From the NCBI RefSeq assembly GCF_017355885.1, contig NZ_JAFEUU010000006.1, forward strand, positions 248,001 to 312,000: a stretch of DNA of 64,000 nucleotides, in the 5' to 3' direction. The notes beneath the pieces are model-generated. The model was not told the origin of the DNA. It saw only the letters and a list, made by a program, of their open reading frames with translations, and did no database searches. The stretch's first letter is position 1, and each line of letters begins with the position of its first letter. Shown here piece after piece: positions 26,647 through 35,341 of the stretch. The position numbers and the translations under genes were made by a program. Source of the DNA: Sabulicella rubraurantiaca (GTDB taxonomy: Bacteria > Pseudomonadota > Alphaproteobacteria > Acetobacterales > Acetobacteraceae).

Positions 26647-27387
26647 TCACACCATGAGCATTCCGCCATTGACGTGCAGCGTGGTGCCGGTGACCCAGGC
26701 CGCCTCGTCGCTCGCCAGATAGGCGACGGCCGCGGCGACATCCTTCGGCTCGCCCATCTTGCCGAGGGGGATGCGGCCCAGCAGCCCCGCCTTCTGCTGC
26801 TCGTTCAGCTTGTCGGTCATCGGCGTGGCGATGAAGCCCGGCGCGACCACGTTCACCGTCACGCCACGCGGGGCGACTTCCTGCGCCAGCGCCTTGCTCA
26901 TGCCGATCAGTCCGGCCTTGGCGGCAGCATAGTTCGCCTGCCCTGCATTGCCGGTGACACCGACGATGGAGGCGATGGAGACGATGCGCCCGGAGCGGCG
27001 CTTCATCATGCCGCGCAGCGCGGCGCGGGCGAGGCGGAAGGGGGCGTTCAGATCCACCTCCAGCACGGCGTTCCAGTCCTCGTCGCCCATCCGGAGCGCC
27101 AGCATGTCGCGGGTGAAGCCCGCATTGTTTACCAGGATGTCCAGCTTGCCGTGCGCGGTCTCCACCGCCTCCACCAGCGCAGCGGGGGCGGCGGGGTCGT
27201 TGAGGTCGGCCACCTGGATGGAGGCGCGCTCGCCCAGGCCGTCCGCGACAGCCTTGAGTTCAGCCTCGCGCCGGCCCGTCAGCACCACCGTGGCGCCGCG
27301 CCCGTGCAGCGCCTCGGCGATGCTGACGCCAATGCCAGAGGAGGCGCCGGTGACGAGGGCGATCTTGCCGGAAAGGTCGAACATCAT
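26647..27387 (-). CDS. fabG: 3-oxoacyl-[acyl-carrier-protein] reductase
   Basis: A 246-residue short-chain dehydrogenase reducing 3-oxoacyl-ACP with NADPH in fatty acid elongation. It has TGASSGIG (cofactor), LVNNAGFTRD, the catalytic Ser in SIASIVGVTGN, the Tyr-Lys pair in YAAAKAGLIG, and VAPGFIATPM. The ATG overlaps the GNAT stop, with AGGAG upstream. It is the third gene of the fabD-GNAT-fabG unit; acpP is not seen downstream, where the strand switches. Confidence 0.95.
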   Translation of the reverse strand: MMFDLSGKIALVTGASSGIGVSIAEALHGRGATVVLTGRREAELKAVADGLGERASIQVADLNDPAAPAALVEAVETAHGKLDILVNNAGFTRDMLALRMGDEDWNAVLEVDLNAPFRLARAALRGMMKRRSGRIVSIASIVGVTGNAGQANYAAAKAGLIGMSKALAQEVAPRGVTVNVVAPGFIATPMTDKLNEQQKAGLLGRIPLGKMGEPKDVAAAVAYLASDEAAWVTGTTLHVNGGMLMV

Positions 27388-27845
27388 GCGTCTCCTGAGT
27401 GCTGCTTGGCCTCGCTGGATCGAGCATCAGCGGCGAAGCGTTTGGCGTACCAGTGGATGGCATGGCCGGGCGGGTGGTCCCGCAGCGAGCCCATGCGCGC
27501 GAAGCCCAGCCGCTCATAGAAGCCCGGCGCCTGGAAGGAAAACGTGTCGAGATGGATGCCGAGCAGGCCGCGACGCCGCGCTTCCGCCTCCGCGGCCTCG
27601 ATGATGCGCGTACCGATGCCCTGGCGACGCATCGCCTCGGGGATGTGCAGGAGTTCGATATAGAGCCAGCCGTGGCGCGAATAGCCGATCGCGCCGCCCA
27701 GCGTGCGCCCTGCCTCGTCCTTCACCAGCGCGGCGAAGGGCATCGTCTCGGCCTTCACGCCGGTCGCCGCATCGTTGAAGGCGACGATGCCGTCGAGCAC
27801 CGCCTGGCGCTCCTCCGGCGTCGGGCTGTCGGAAAGCTGGATCAC
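27384..27845 (-). CDS. GNAT-family N-acetyltransferase inside the fab operon
   Basis: A 153-residue acetyltransferase. The acetyl-CoA-binding motif A is LHIPEAMRRQGIGTRIIEAAEAEARRRG, and motif B is FSFQAPGFYERLGF. The N-terminal part (VAFNDAATG... PFAALVKDE) resembles GNATs that act on small amines or antibiotics. The GTG start overlaps the fabD stop (GTGA), and its stop overlaps the fabG start. It is thus translationally locked between two lipid-synthesis genes. Substrate is unknown. Confidence 0.85.
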   Translation of the reverse strand: MIQLSDSPTPEERQAVLDGIVAFNDAATGVKAETMPFAALVKDEAGRTLGGAIGYSRHGWLYIELLHIPEAMRRQGIGTRIIEAAEAEARRRGLLGIHLDTFSFQAPGFYERLGFARMGSLRDHPPGHAIHWYAKRFAADARSSEAKQHSGDA

Positions 27846-28795
27846 AGCGACTTCAGGAAAGCCTCGACCTCGGCCGGCGTGCCCACCGTCATGGCGGCCG
27901 CCTCCGGGGCGTTGCGCTTCATCAGCCCGGTCAGCACCTTGCCGGCACCGATCTCGACGAAGCGGGTGCAGCCGGCGGCGGCCATGGCGGCGACGCATTC
28001 GCGCCAGCGCACCGTGCCCGTCACCTGCTTCACGAGCAGGTCGCGGATGGTGGCCACATCGCTGACCGGCGCGGCGGTGACATTGGCGACCACCGGCACG
28101 GCGGGCACCTGCATCGTGGCCTTGGCCAGCGCCTCCTCCATCGCGCGCGCCGCGGGTTCCATCAGGGAACAGTGGAAGGGCGCGGAAACGGGCAGCAGCA
28201 TGGCGCGCTTGATGCCGGCTTCCTTGGCCTTCTCGATGGCGCGCTCGACTGCCGCGCGGCCACCGGAGACGACGACCTGCCCGCCGCCATTGTCATTGGC
28301 GACCTCGACAACCTCGCGGCCTTCGGGTCCTTCGGCGGCGTCGGCGCAGACGGCGCGGGCCTGTTCGGCTTCCGCGCCCAGCAGGGCTGCCATCGCACCC
28401 TCGCCGGCCGGGACGGCCTTCTGCATGGAATCACCGCGCAGCCGCAGCAGGCGCGCGGCGGTGGCGAGGTCGAAGGTGCCGGCGGCGGTCAGCGCGCTGT
28501 ACTCGCCAAGGGAGTGACCGGCGACGAGCGAAACCTGCCGCGACAGGTCGAAGCCGCCTTCCTTCGCCAGCACCCGCGCCACAGCAACGGAAACCGCCAT
28601 CAGCGCCGGCTGCGCATTGGCGGTGAGCGTCAGCTCCTCGGCCGGGCCTTCGAACATCAGCCGCGACAGCTTCTGCTTCAGCGCGTCGTCCACCTCCTCG
28701 AAGGTTTCGCGCGCGACCGGGAAGGCCTCGGCGAGGTCGCGGCCCATGCCGGGCGCCTGGGAGCCTTGGCCGGGGAAGACGAAAGCGAGCGACAT
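27842..28795 (-). CDS. fabD: Malonyl-CoA:ACP transacylase
   Basis: A 317-residue enzyme loading malonate from CoA onto acyl carrier protein. Motifs: FVFPGQGSQAPGMG, the active-site GHSLGEYSAL serine, and the PVSAPFHCSLM histidine. Full family length. It is the first gene of a three-gene unit on the minus strand and divergent from the TPR-methyltransferase gene, with 93 bases between starts. Confidence 0.96.
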   Translation of the reverse strand: MSLAFVFPGQGSQAPGMGRDLAEAFPVARETFEEVDDALKQKLSRLMFEGPAEELTLTANAQPALMAVSVAVARVLAKEGGFDLSRQVSLVAGHSLGEYSALTAAGTFDLATAARLLRLRGDSMQKAVPAGEGAMAALLGAEAEQARAVCADAAEGPEGREVVEVANDNGGGQVVVSGGRAAVERAIEKAKEAGIKRAMLLPVSAPFHCSLMEPAARAMEEALAKATMQVPAVPVVANVTAAPVSDVATIRDLLVKQVTGTVRWRECVAAMAAAGCTRFVEIGAGKVLTGLMKRNAPEAAAMTVGTPAEVEAFLKSL

Positions 28796-28888
28796 GGCGG
28801 TTCCGTGAATGTCTTGTGGCGTCCGCGGCGGCTTTCGCCCCTCGGACCCCCCGTGTCAACTTCGTGGGGAGCCTGTAACCCGGATGGC

Positions 28889-30052
28889 ATGAGGATCACC
28901 GCCGAAGACCTGCTCCGCCGCGGTGCGGAGCGCCACCGCGCCGGCGACATCGCGGGGGCGGAAGGGTTCTACCGCCGCGCCATGCGCCTCGCCCCCGGAC
29001 ATCCGGATGCGGAGAACCTGCTGGGCGTGGCGGCGCGGCAGCGCGGGGACCTGCGGGTGGCGCTGGACCACGCGGCGCGGGCTGTGGCGGCGATGCCGGA
29101 CTCCCCCCTGTTCCTCAGCAACCAGGGCGCGGCGTTGGCCGAAGCGGGGCAGCTTGGCCCTGCCATCGCGGTGATGCAGCGCGTGCTGGAGATGCGCCCG
29201 GATGACGCGGTGACGCTGCGGAACCTCGGCCAGGCGCTGACGGCGGCGGGGGAGGCCCAGGCAGCGTTGGCTCCGCTTCGCGAGGCGGTGCGGCTGGCTC
29301 CCTTGCCGGAAGTTTGGCTGGCTCTCGCCCATGCGCTGAAGGAGGCGGGCGAGCGGGACGAGGCGCGGGAGGCGGCACGGCGCGTCTCCGGCCCGCTTTC
29401 CGCCCAGGCCGGGTTCCTGCTGGCCGCGTTGGGCGAGGGCGAAGCACCGCCCCGCGCCCCCGCCGCCTATGTGCGGGAGCTGTTCGACGCCTTCGCTCCG
29501 CGCTTCGACGCGGAGCTGGAAGGGGCGCTGGGCTACCGGACGCCCGCCCTGCTGGCGGCGATGCTGGAGGGGCGCAAACCCGGCCGTGTGCTGGATCTGG
29601 GATGCGGCACGGGCCTGTCTGGCCTGGCGCTGAAGCCTTTCGCCACGCGGCTGGAAGGGCTGGACCTGTCGCCCCGCATGCTGGCCGAGGCGCGGGGGCG
29701 TGGGATCTACGACGCGCTGCACGAGGCCGACCTGCTCGAGTTCCTGCCGAAGCGACCGGCCGCGTGGGATGTGGTGGCGGCGGCGGACGTGCTGAATTAC
29801 CTGGGCGACCTCGCCCCCGCCTTCTGCGCCATCCGCAAGGCGTTGCGGCCGGGTGGCACGGCGGTGTTCAGCTTGGAGCGCGGCGAGGCCCCGGTGGCGC
29901 TGCACGAGGGGATGCGCTTCCGCCACAACCCGGATCACGCGGCGCGGCTCGCGGAGAAGGCAGGTCTGCGCGTGGAGGAGCGGCGCGATGCCGCGCTGCG
30001 CCAGGAGAAGGGCGTGGAGGTAGCAGGGGTGCTGTTCAGGATGAGGCGATAG
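28889..30052 (+). CDS. TPR-repeat protein fused to a class I methyltransferase
   Basis: A protein of about 387 residues. Residues about 1-185 form four or five tetratricopeptide units (RAGDIAGAEGFYRRAMRLAPGHPDAENLLG and similar). Then comes a SAM-dependent methyltransferase: motif I VLDLGCGTGLSGLAL, GLDLSPRMLAEA, DVVAAADVLNYLGD and ALRPGGTAVFSLE. Similar TPR-methyltransferase fusions occur in Rhodospirillales; substrate is unknown, and the TPR part may dock a protein or glycan target. The bracket YVRELFDAFAPRFDAEL precedes motif I, as in that group. Confidence 0.85.
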   Translation: MRITAEDLLRRGAERHRAGDIAGAEGFYRRAMRLAPGHPDAENLLGVAARQRGDLRVALDHAARAVAAMPDSPLFLSNQGAALAEAGQLGPAIAVMQRVLEMRPDDAVTLRNLGQALTAAGEAQAALAPLREAVRLAPLPEVWLALAHALKEAGERDEAREAARRVSGPLSAQAGFLLAALGEGEAPPRAPAAYVRELFDAFAPRFDAELEGALGYRTPALLAAMLEGRKPGRVLDLGCGTGLSGLALKPFATRLEGLDLSPRMLAEARGRGIYDALHEADLLEFLPKRPAAWDVVAAADVLNYLGDLAPAFCAIRKALRPGGTAVFSLERGEAPVALHEGMRFRHNPDHAARLAEKAGLRVEERRDAALRQEKGVEVAGVLFRMRR

Positions 30053-30084
30053 GCGACCTGCCGGCCCTGGCCTGCGAATTTCCC

Positions 30085-30103
30085 TTGTCAACGAATTTGA
30101 CAA
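30085..30103. promoter_or_regulatory. Inverted repeat TTGTCAA-N5-TTGACAA upstream of the PEP-CTERM gene
   Basis: A perfect 7-5-7 inverted repeat (TTGTCAACGAATTTGACAA) stands in an AT-rich stretch between the TPR-methyltransferase stop and the PEP-CTERM gene. The right arm contains TTGACA, a consensus -35 element, though no well-spaced -10 is obvious. The shape fits a dimeric repressor operator. The rest of this roughly 175-base gap holds no gene I can support. Confidence 0.4.
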
Positions 30104-30228
30104 AATGAAAGCCGCGTGCGGTGAAGTCAGAATACGACTTTGATCTAAATAAGAAAATGTAGCGGCATAAAAAATGCTAGTTCCTTGGGGCCGGGGGCAA
30201 CCTTTTGAGATTCCTGAAGAGGATCCCT

Positions 30229-31563
30229 ATGGACTCCAGATCTTTGTTTCGCGGTTGCCGACGTCCCCACGCGGCGTTCGGCGTCCTATCCACATTGCTG
30301 TGCAGCGCAGCGCTCTTGGCGCCGCAGTCCGTTCGCGCAGCCCCTACCGTCAGTTCACCCTTCGAGCAGCTCTATAACCTCGGCACGAATACGATCGGCT
30401 TCAATCCGGGGCAGTACATCCGGCTTGGCGCGACCGTCACTTCGGTCACGGGTCCGAACGGTACCAGCAATAATCTGGATGTGATCCGCACCGAACTCCT
30501 GCCGGCCAACGGCGGCTTCGCCCAAGCGAGCACCACGAATCTCGTGACGGGCAATCCAGTTCTGCGAACCATGAACTATGCCGGTTCGCCGGCGATTGGC
30601 GCGCTCTACACGGCCTTTGCCGCGGACAACCCGGCCCTACGAGGCCCATGGACGCTGAGCTTTAGTGACGGATCAGGCACTACCAGCCGGACGACCCAAG
30701 CCATCCCGCAGGGTGCGACCCAGACGCCCTTCGTGCAAAGCGTCGCCGTAACTGGGGCCGGAAACAACCCGACCTTTTCCTGGGCTCCGCCCCCCGGGAC
30801 CACCGTAAACGGATATCGCATCAACATTTACGACCAGGGCCAGATTAGCCCAACCAGCCCAAACGGGTTGGTCCTCTCGCAGAACTTTGCACCCAACGTG
30901 ACGTCCTTGAGTCTATCGAGCTTCGCAAACCAACTGCCAGCTGGTTACAACATCGACGGCTCCAGCAAGAAGACGATCGAGATCAACCTGCTGCAGACGC
31001 GTGACGGCGGCAGTTCGAACCTGAGCAACCCCAATGTCCTTGCCCTGTCGCGCGTCTTTGCCGACTTCACGACGACGAACACAGGCAACGTGCAGGTCTA
31101 CCTGCCCACGGCTTACGTGAATGGCGCAAAGGTCTTTGATTTTGCGGTCCAGCCGGGCGTGACCTACCATATCGACCCGATCCCGGCGACGGGCTACGTC
31201 TACGAGATCGGCGCGGGCGATCCCAACTTCGCCTCAGTCACCCTGCCCGACGAGCAGAGCGATCCTTACCAGCTGTCCTTCATGTGGGGCGGGCTGAGCT
31301 TCCTGGAGACGGTGCTGGGCGGAGTGGAGTATTTCTTCCCCGCCGGCGGCGTGTCGCAGTTCACCGTGACGGGCATCGACTCCAGTCTCTTCACCGCCTT
31401 CATTACGGGGCTCAGCTTCACCGGTGCTGGGCAGTTTACGGGCACGCAAACACCCATTCTCCCGGACGGGCCAACGCCCGTACCCGAGCCAGGAATGCTG
31501 TGGCTGCTCGTCCTGGCCTCCCTGGGACTTTGGGGCGTTTCGCGTCGCACCGCCGGCGCGTGA
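30229..31563 (+). CDS. Secreted PEP-CTERM sorting-signal protein
   Basis: A 444-residue exported protein. It has a signal peptide (CSAALLAPQSVRAA), a Ser/Thr/Asn-rich beta-type body with a possible fibronectin-like segment (about 165-225, NPTFSWAPPPGTTVNGYRI), and a C-terminal PEP-CTERM tag: VPEPGMLWLLVLASLGLWG followed by RR. Exosortase cleaves such tags during export to the outer surface, often with exopolysaccharide. No exosortase gene is in the window. AAGAGGA precedes the ATG. Codon use and base composition are less G+C-rich than neighbours, suggesting transfer. Confidence 0.8.
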   Translation: MDSRSLFRGCRRPHAAFGVLSTLLCSAALLAPQSVRAAPTVSSPFEQLYNLGTNTIGFNPGQYIRLGATVTSVTGPNGTSNNLDVIRTELLPANGGFAQASTTNLVTGNPVLRTMNYAGSPAIGALYTAFAADNPALRGPWTLSFSDGSGTTSRTTQAIPQGATQTPFVQSVAVTGAGNNPTFSWAPPPGTTVNGYRINIYDQGQISPTSPNGLVLSQNFAPNVTSLSLSSFANQLPAGYNIDGSSKKTIEINLLQTRDGGSSNLSNPNVLALSRVFADFTTTNTGNVQVYLPTAYVNGAKVFDFAVQPGVTYHIDPIPATGYVYEIGAGDPNFASVTLPDEQSDPYQLSFMWGGLSFLETVLGGVEYFFPAGGVSQFTVTGIDSSLFTAFITGLSFTGAGQFTGTQTPILPDGPTPVPEPGMLWLLVLASLGLWGVSRRTAGA

Positions 31564-31570
31564 GAGGAGA

Positions 31571-31598
31571 GGGGCGGCGCAGGAGGTGGCGTCGCCCC
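31571..31598. terminator. Hairpin between convergent genes
   Basis: GGGGCGGCGC and GCGTCGCCCC pair over 10 bp with one mismatch around an 8-base loop, between the PEP-CTERM stop and the convergent MFS stop. It probably terminates transcription from one or both sides. Confidence 0.4.
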
Positions 31599-31607
31599 GC
31601 GAGTTCT

Positions 31608-33065
31608 TCAGATCCGCCGCAACGGCACGCGCCAAGCCAGCACCGTGGCGATGCCGCCCATCACCGCCGCTCCGGCGAAGAGCGAGCGGAACCCCTCCGC
31701 CAGCGCTGCTGCGAGGACGGCGCGCTCCGCCTCCGGCATCGCGCCGAGGGCGGCGCGCCCGCCCTGGATGGCGGCGCGCACCCGCTCGGCGAGACCAGCC
31801 TCGCCCAGCGCCAGCGTGCCGAAGAGCAGTGCGCCCAGCAGCGCGGTGCCGGCGGCGGCGCCTAGATTGCGCATGAACTGCACGCTGGCCGTGGCGGTGC
31901 CGAGCCGCCCCGGGCCCGCCGCCACCTGCACCGTGGTCTGCACGGCAGGGAAGGAGGTGCCGAAGCCGACGGAAACGAGGCCGAGCAGCCAGGGCAGCAC
32001 CGAAAGCGGCACGCGCCCGGCGCCAAAGGACAGGAAGCAGAGGATCAGCGTGGAGACGGTCAGCCCCACCGAAGGCAGCAGCATGTTGCGCCCGGTGCGC
32101 GCCATGAACAGGCCGGAGCCCAGCGCCCCGAGCCCGCCCCCCATGCTCATCGGCAGCAGCATCAGCCCGACCGTGGCGATGGGCACGTTCCGCACCACGG
32201 AAAGATAGAGCGGCAGGAAGGAAATCATCGCCACGAGGGTCGCGGCGATGAAGGAGGAGAGAGTGTTGGTGCGCCACACCGTCGCCTCGCCCAGCACGGA
32301 AAGCGGCAGGAGCGGGTCCCGCGCCCGGCGCTCGGCGCGCAGCAGCAGCAGCAGGGCGAGGATGGCGAAGGCCACGCCGAGCGCGGCCAGCACCCAGTCC
32401 AGCCGCTGCACCCGGTCCAGCATCGCGACCAGCGCCACCACGAACAGCGTGAACAGCGCCACGCCCGGCGCGTCGAAGGAGAAGCCGCCCCCGCCGGGCC
32501 GACGCGGCAGGCGCGTGGTGGCGAGCAGGCCGAGCAGCGCCAGCGGCAGGCCGAGCAGGAACACCGCCTGCCAGCCGTAATGTTCCGTCAGCCAGCCGCC
32601 CACCGTGGGGCCGAGGGCGGAGGCGGACATGAAGCAGGCCACGAGATAGGCCTGGTACTGCCCGCGCTCGCGCGGGGGCAGGCTTTCCCCCACCACCGCC
32701 ATGGCGAGGGTGAGCAGCGCCCCGCCGCCGATGCCGTGAACGAGGCGCGCCAGCAGCAGAAGCTCGAAATTGGGGGCGAAGGCGGCGGCCAGCGCGCCGG
32801 AACCTTGCAGCAGGAAGCCCAGCACCGTCATGCGCCTGCGGCCGAAGGCATCGCCCAGCCGGCCGAAGACCGGCGCGGCGACCGTGGCGGCGATCAGGTA
32901 GGCGACCACGACCCAGGAGATGCGCTCCACCTCGCCGAAGCGGGCGGCCATGGCGGGCAGGGCGGTGGCGGTGATGGTCTGGTCGATGGCGGCGGTGAAA
33001 ATCGCCAGCGCCACCGCCGGGAAGGCGCGCAGGAAGGCGCGGTGGCTTTCCGCCTTCACCGCCAT
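31608..33065 (-). CDS. MFS multidrug exporter, DHA2 (14-helix) type
   Basis: A 485-residue drug:proton antiporter with about 14 hydrophobic helices. Motif D1 region AAIDQTITATALPAM, motif A GRLGDAFGRRRM, and motif C SASALGPTVGGWL identify the EmrB/QacA group. Substrates are unknown. There is no adjacent membrane-fusion gene, so it may act alone. The ATG is followed by a short basic leader. It is separated by 25 bases from the next minus-strand gene, accA, whose transcript runs toward it. Confidence 0.92.
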   Translation of the reverse strand: MAVKAESHRAFLRAFPAVALAIFTAAIDQTITATALPAMAARFGEVERISWVVVAYLIAATVAAPVFGRLGDAFGRRRMTVLGFLLQGSGALAAAFAPNFELLLLARLVHGIGGGALLTLAMAVVGESLPPRERGQYQAYLVACFMSASALGPTVGGWLTEHYGWQAVFLLGLPLALLGLLATTRLPRRPGGGGFSFDAPGVALFTLFVVALVAMLDRVQRLDWVLAALGVAFAILALLLLLRAERRARDPLLPLSVLGEATVWRTNTLSSFIAATLVAMISFLPLYLSVVRNVPIATVGLMLLPMSMGGGLGALGSGLFMARTGRNMLLPSVGLTVSTLILCFLSFGAGRVPLSVLPWLLGLVSVGFGTSFPAVQTTVQVAAGPGRLGTATASVQFMRNLGAAAGTALLGALLFGTLALGEAGLAERVRAAIQGGRAALGAMPEAERAVLAAALAEGFRSLFAGAAVMGGIATVLAWRVPLRRI

Positions 33066-33090
33066 GGCGCGGTTCCTTCCGCGCCCGTCT

Positions 33091-34047
33091 TCACGCGACG
33101 GCGCTTCGGCCCATGTCCAGGAATTTCTCGCGCCGCCTTGCCTTCAGCGTCGGCCCGTCCAGCGCCAGAAGGGGCTCCAGCGCGTTCGCCACCGCGTCGC
33201 CCACCGCGGCGATCGTCGCGGCGCCATCGCGATGTGCGCCGCCCACCGGCTCCTCAATGATCTCGTCGATCAGGGCGAGGCGCTTGAGGTCCTCGGCGGT
33301 CAGGCGCAGCGCCTCGGCCGCCTGAGGGGCGAGGGCGGCATCGCGCCACAGGATGGAGGCGCAGCCCTCGGGCGAGATCACGGAATAGATGGCGTGCTGC
33401 AGCATCAGCACCCGGTCGGCGGCGGCCAGCGCGATGGCGCCGCCCGAACCGCCCTCGCCGATCACCGTCGCGACGAAGGGCACGGGGGCATCGAGTCCCG
33501 CCTCGATGGAGCGGGCGATGGCCTCGGCCTGTCCGCGCGCCTCGGCCTCGATGCCCGGGAATGCGCCGGAGGTGTCCACGAAGCTCAGGATGGGCAGGCC
33601 GAAGCGGCCCGCCAGCTCCATGATGCGGCGGGCCTTGCGGTAGCCCTCGGGCTTGGCCATGCCGAAATTGTGCTTCACGCGGGTGTCGGTGTCGCGGCCC
33701 TTCTCCGTGCCCAGCACGGCCACGGCGCGGCCGCGGAACCGGCCCAGCCCGCCGATCACGGCGGCGTCGTCGGCGAAGGCGCGGTCGCCGGCCAGCGGCG
33801 TCCATTCCTCGATCAGCCCGGCCACGTAGTCGAGGCATTTCGGCCGCTCGGGATGGCGGGCCACCTGGGCCTTCTGCCAGGGCGTCAGCTTGGCGTAAGT
33901 GGCGGCGAGCAGCTTCTCCGCCTTGTCGCGCAGCTTCGCCACCTCCTCCGCCACGTCGATGCCGCCGGCATCGGTGGTGCGGCGAAGCTCCTCCACCTTG
34001 CCTTCCAGCTCGGCGATCGGTTTCTCGAAATCCAGGAAGTGGCGCAT
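33091..34047 (-). CDS. accA: Acetyl-CoA carboxylase carboxyltransferase subunit alpha
   Basis: A 318-residue subunit that, with AccD, transfers CO2 from biotin to acetyl-CoA, the first committed step of fatty acid synthesis. The N-terminus MRHFLDFEKPIAELEGKVEELR, the oxyanion-hole region FGMAKPEGYRKARRIMELA, DTSGAFPGIEAEARGQ and IGEGGSGGAIALAAADRVLMLQ are all present. Full length. It is divergent from the aminotransferase gene. Confidence 0.97.
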   Translation of the reverse strand: MRHFLDFEKPIAELEGKVEELRRTTDAGGIDVAEEVAKLRDKAEKLLAATYAKLTPWQKAQVARHPERPKCLDYVAGLIEEWTPLAGDRAFADDAAVIGGLGRFRGRAVAVLGTEKGRDTDTRVKHNFGMAKPEGYRKARRIMELAGRFGLPILSFVDTSGAFPGIEAEARGQAEAIARSIEAGLDAPVPFVATVIGEGGSGGAIALAAADRVLMLQHAIYSVISPEGCASILWRDAALAPQAAEALRLTAEDLKRLALIDEIIEEPVGGAHRDGAATIAAVGDAVANALEPLLALDGPTLKARRREKFLDMGRSAVA

Positions 34048-34120
34048 GGCGCGGCGTGATAGCGCAGCCCCGCCCATCTGGCGACAGGGGCGGGCGCGGC
34101 CTATCCTCTCCGGCCTTTCC

Positions 34121-35341
34121 ATGACGCAGGATTCATCCATGCCCGCCCTCGCCTCTCGCCTCGCCGATGTCCAGGTTTCCGCCTCCGTCCTGATGGGGAT
34201 GAAGGCGCGCGAACTGGCGGCGAAGGGGATTAAGGTGATCTCGCTCACCTCCGGCGAGCCGGATTTCGCCACCCCCGCCCATGCCATCGAGGCGGCGCAC
34301 CAGGCGGCGCTGAATGGCGATACGAAGTACCCGCCCCAGGGCGGCACGCCGGCGCTGAAGGCCGCGATCCGCCGCAAGTTCAAGCGCGACAACGGCCTGG
34401 ACTACGCGGATGACGAGATCCTGGTCACCAACGGCGGCAAGCAGAGCATCTACAACGCCTTCATGGCGACGCTCGATCCGGGCGACGAGGTGGTGATCCC
34501 CGCGCCCTACTGGGTGTCCTATGCCGACATGGCGAAGGTGGCGGGAGGCGTGCCGGTCACCGTGTCCTGCCCACAGAACAACGGCTTCAAGCTGCGCCCG
34601 GAGGATCTGGAGGCTGCGATCACCCCCAAGACCAAGTGGGTGATGCTGAACTTTCCCAACAATCCGACCGGCGCCGCGTGCTCCCGCGCCGAGATGAAGG
34701 CGCTGGCCGAGGTGCTGCTGCGCCACCGCCATGTCTGGGTGATGACGGACGACATGTACGAGCACCTCGTCTATGACGGCTTCGAGTTCTGCACGATCGC
34801 CGAGGTGGAGCCGCGGCTGAAGGACCGCACGCTGACGATCAACGGCGCCTCCAAGACCTATGCGATGACCGGCTGGCGCATCGGCTTCTGCGGAGGGCCG
34901 AAGGAGTTGATCAAGGGCATGTTCAACATGCAGGGCCAGGCCACCTCCGGCGTGTCCACGGTCGGGCAGGCGGCGGCGGCGGCGGCGCTGGACGGGCCGC
35001 AGGATCTGGTGGCCGAGCGCGCGGCCGAGTACCGCGAGCGCCGCGACTTCGTGGTGGATGCGCTGAACCAGGCCCCCGGCATTGCCTGCCACAAGCCCGA
35101 GGGCGCCTTCTACGTCTTCCCGAACATCGCCGCCTGCCTCGGCAAGACCACCAAGGGCGGCAAGCGCATCGAGAACGACACCGACTTCGCCCTCGCCCTG
35201 CTGGAGGAGGCGCATGTCGGCGTGGTGCAGGGCGCGGCCTATGGCATGTCGCCCTATGTCCGCATCTCCTACGCCACGGGCATGGAGGAGCTGCGCGAGG
35301 CCATGGTGCGCATCCAGGAATTCTGCCGGGGTCTTTCGTGA
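34121..35341 (+). CDS. Aspartate/prephenate-type class I aminotransferase
   Basis: A 406-residue PLP enzyme of the aspartate aminotransferase Ib group. SLTSGEPDFATPAHAIEAA, KYPPQGGTPALKAAI, LNFPNNPTGAACS, the Schiff-base Lys in NGASKTYAMTGWRIGF, and the substrate Arg in SPYVRISYA are visible. It transfers amino groups between aspartate and 2-oxoglutarate. Some members also act on prephenate, which sequence alone does not settle. A later ATG (MPALASRL) is an alternative start. The stop overlaps the next gene. Confidence 0.93.
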   Translation: MTQDSSMPALASRLADVQVSASVLMGMKARELAAKGIKVISLTSGEPDFATPAHAIEAAHQAALNGDTKYPPQGGTPALKAAIRRKFKRDNGLDYADDEILVTNGGKQSIYNAFMATLDPGDEVVIPAPYWVSYADMAKVAGGVPVTVSCPQNNGFKLRPEDLEAAITPKTKWVMLNFPNNPTGAACSRAEMKALAEVLLRHRHVWVMTDDMYEHLVYDGFEFCTIAEVEPRLKDRTLTINGASKTYAMTGWRIGFCGGPKELIKGMFNMQGQATSGVSTVGQAAAAAALDGPQDLVAERAAEYRERRDFVVDALNQAPGIACHKPEGAFYVFPNIAACLGKTTKGGKRIENDTDFALALLEEAHVGVVQGAAYGMSPYVRISYATGMEELREAMVRIQEFCRGLS

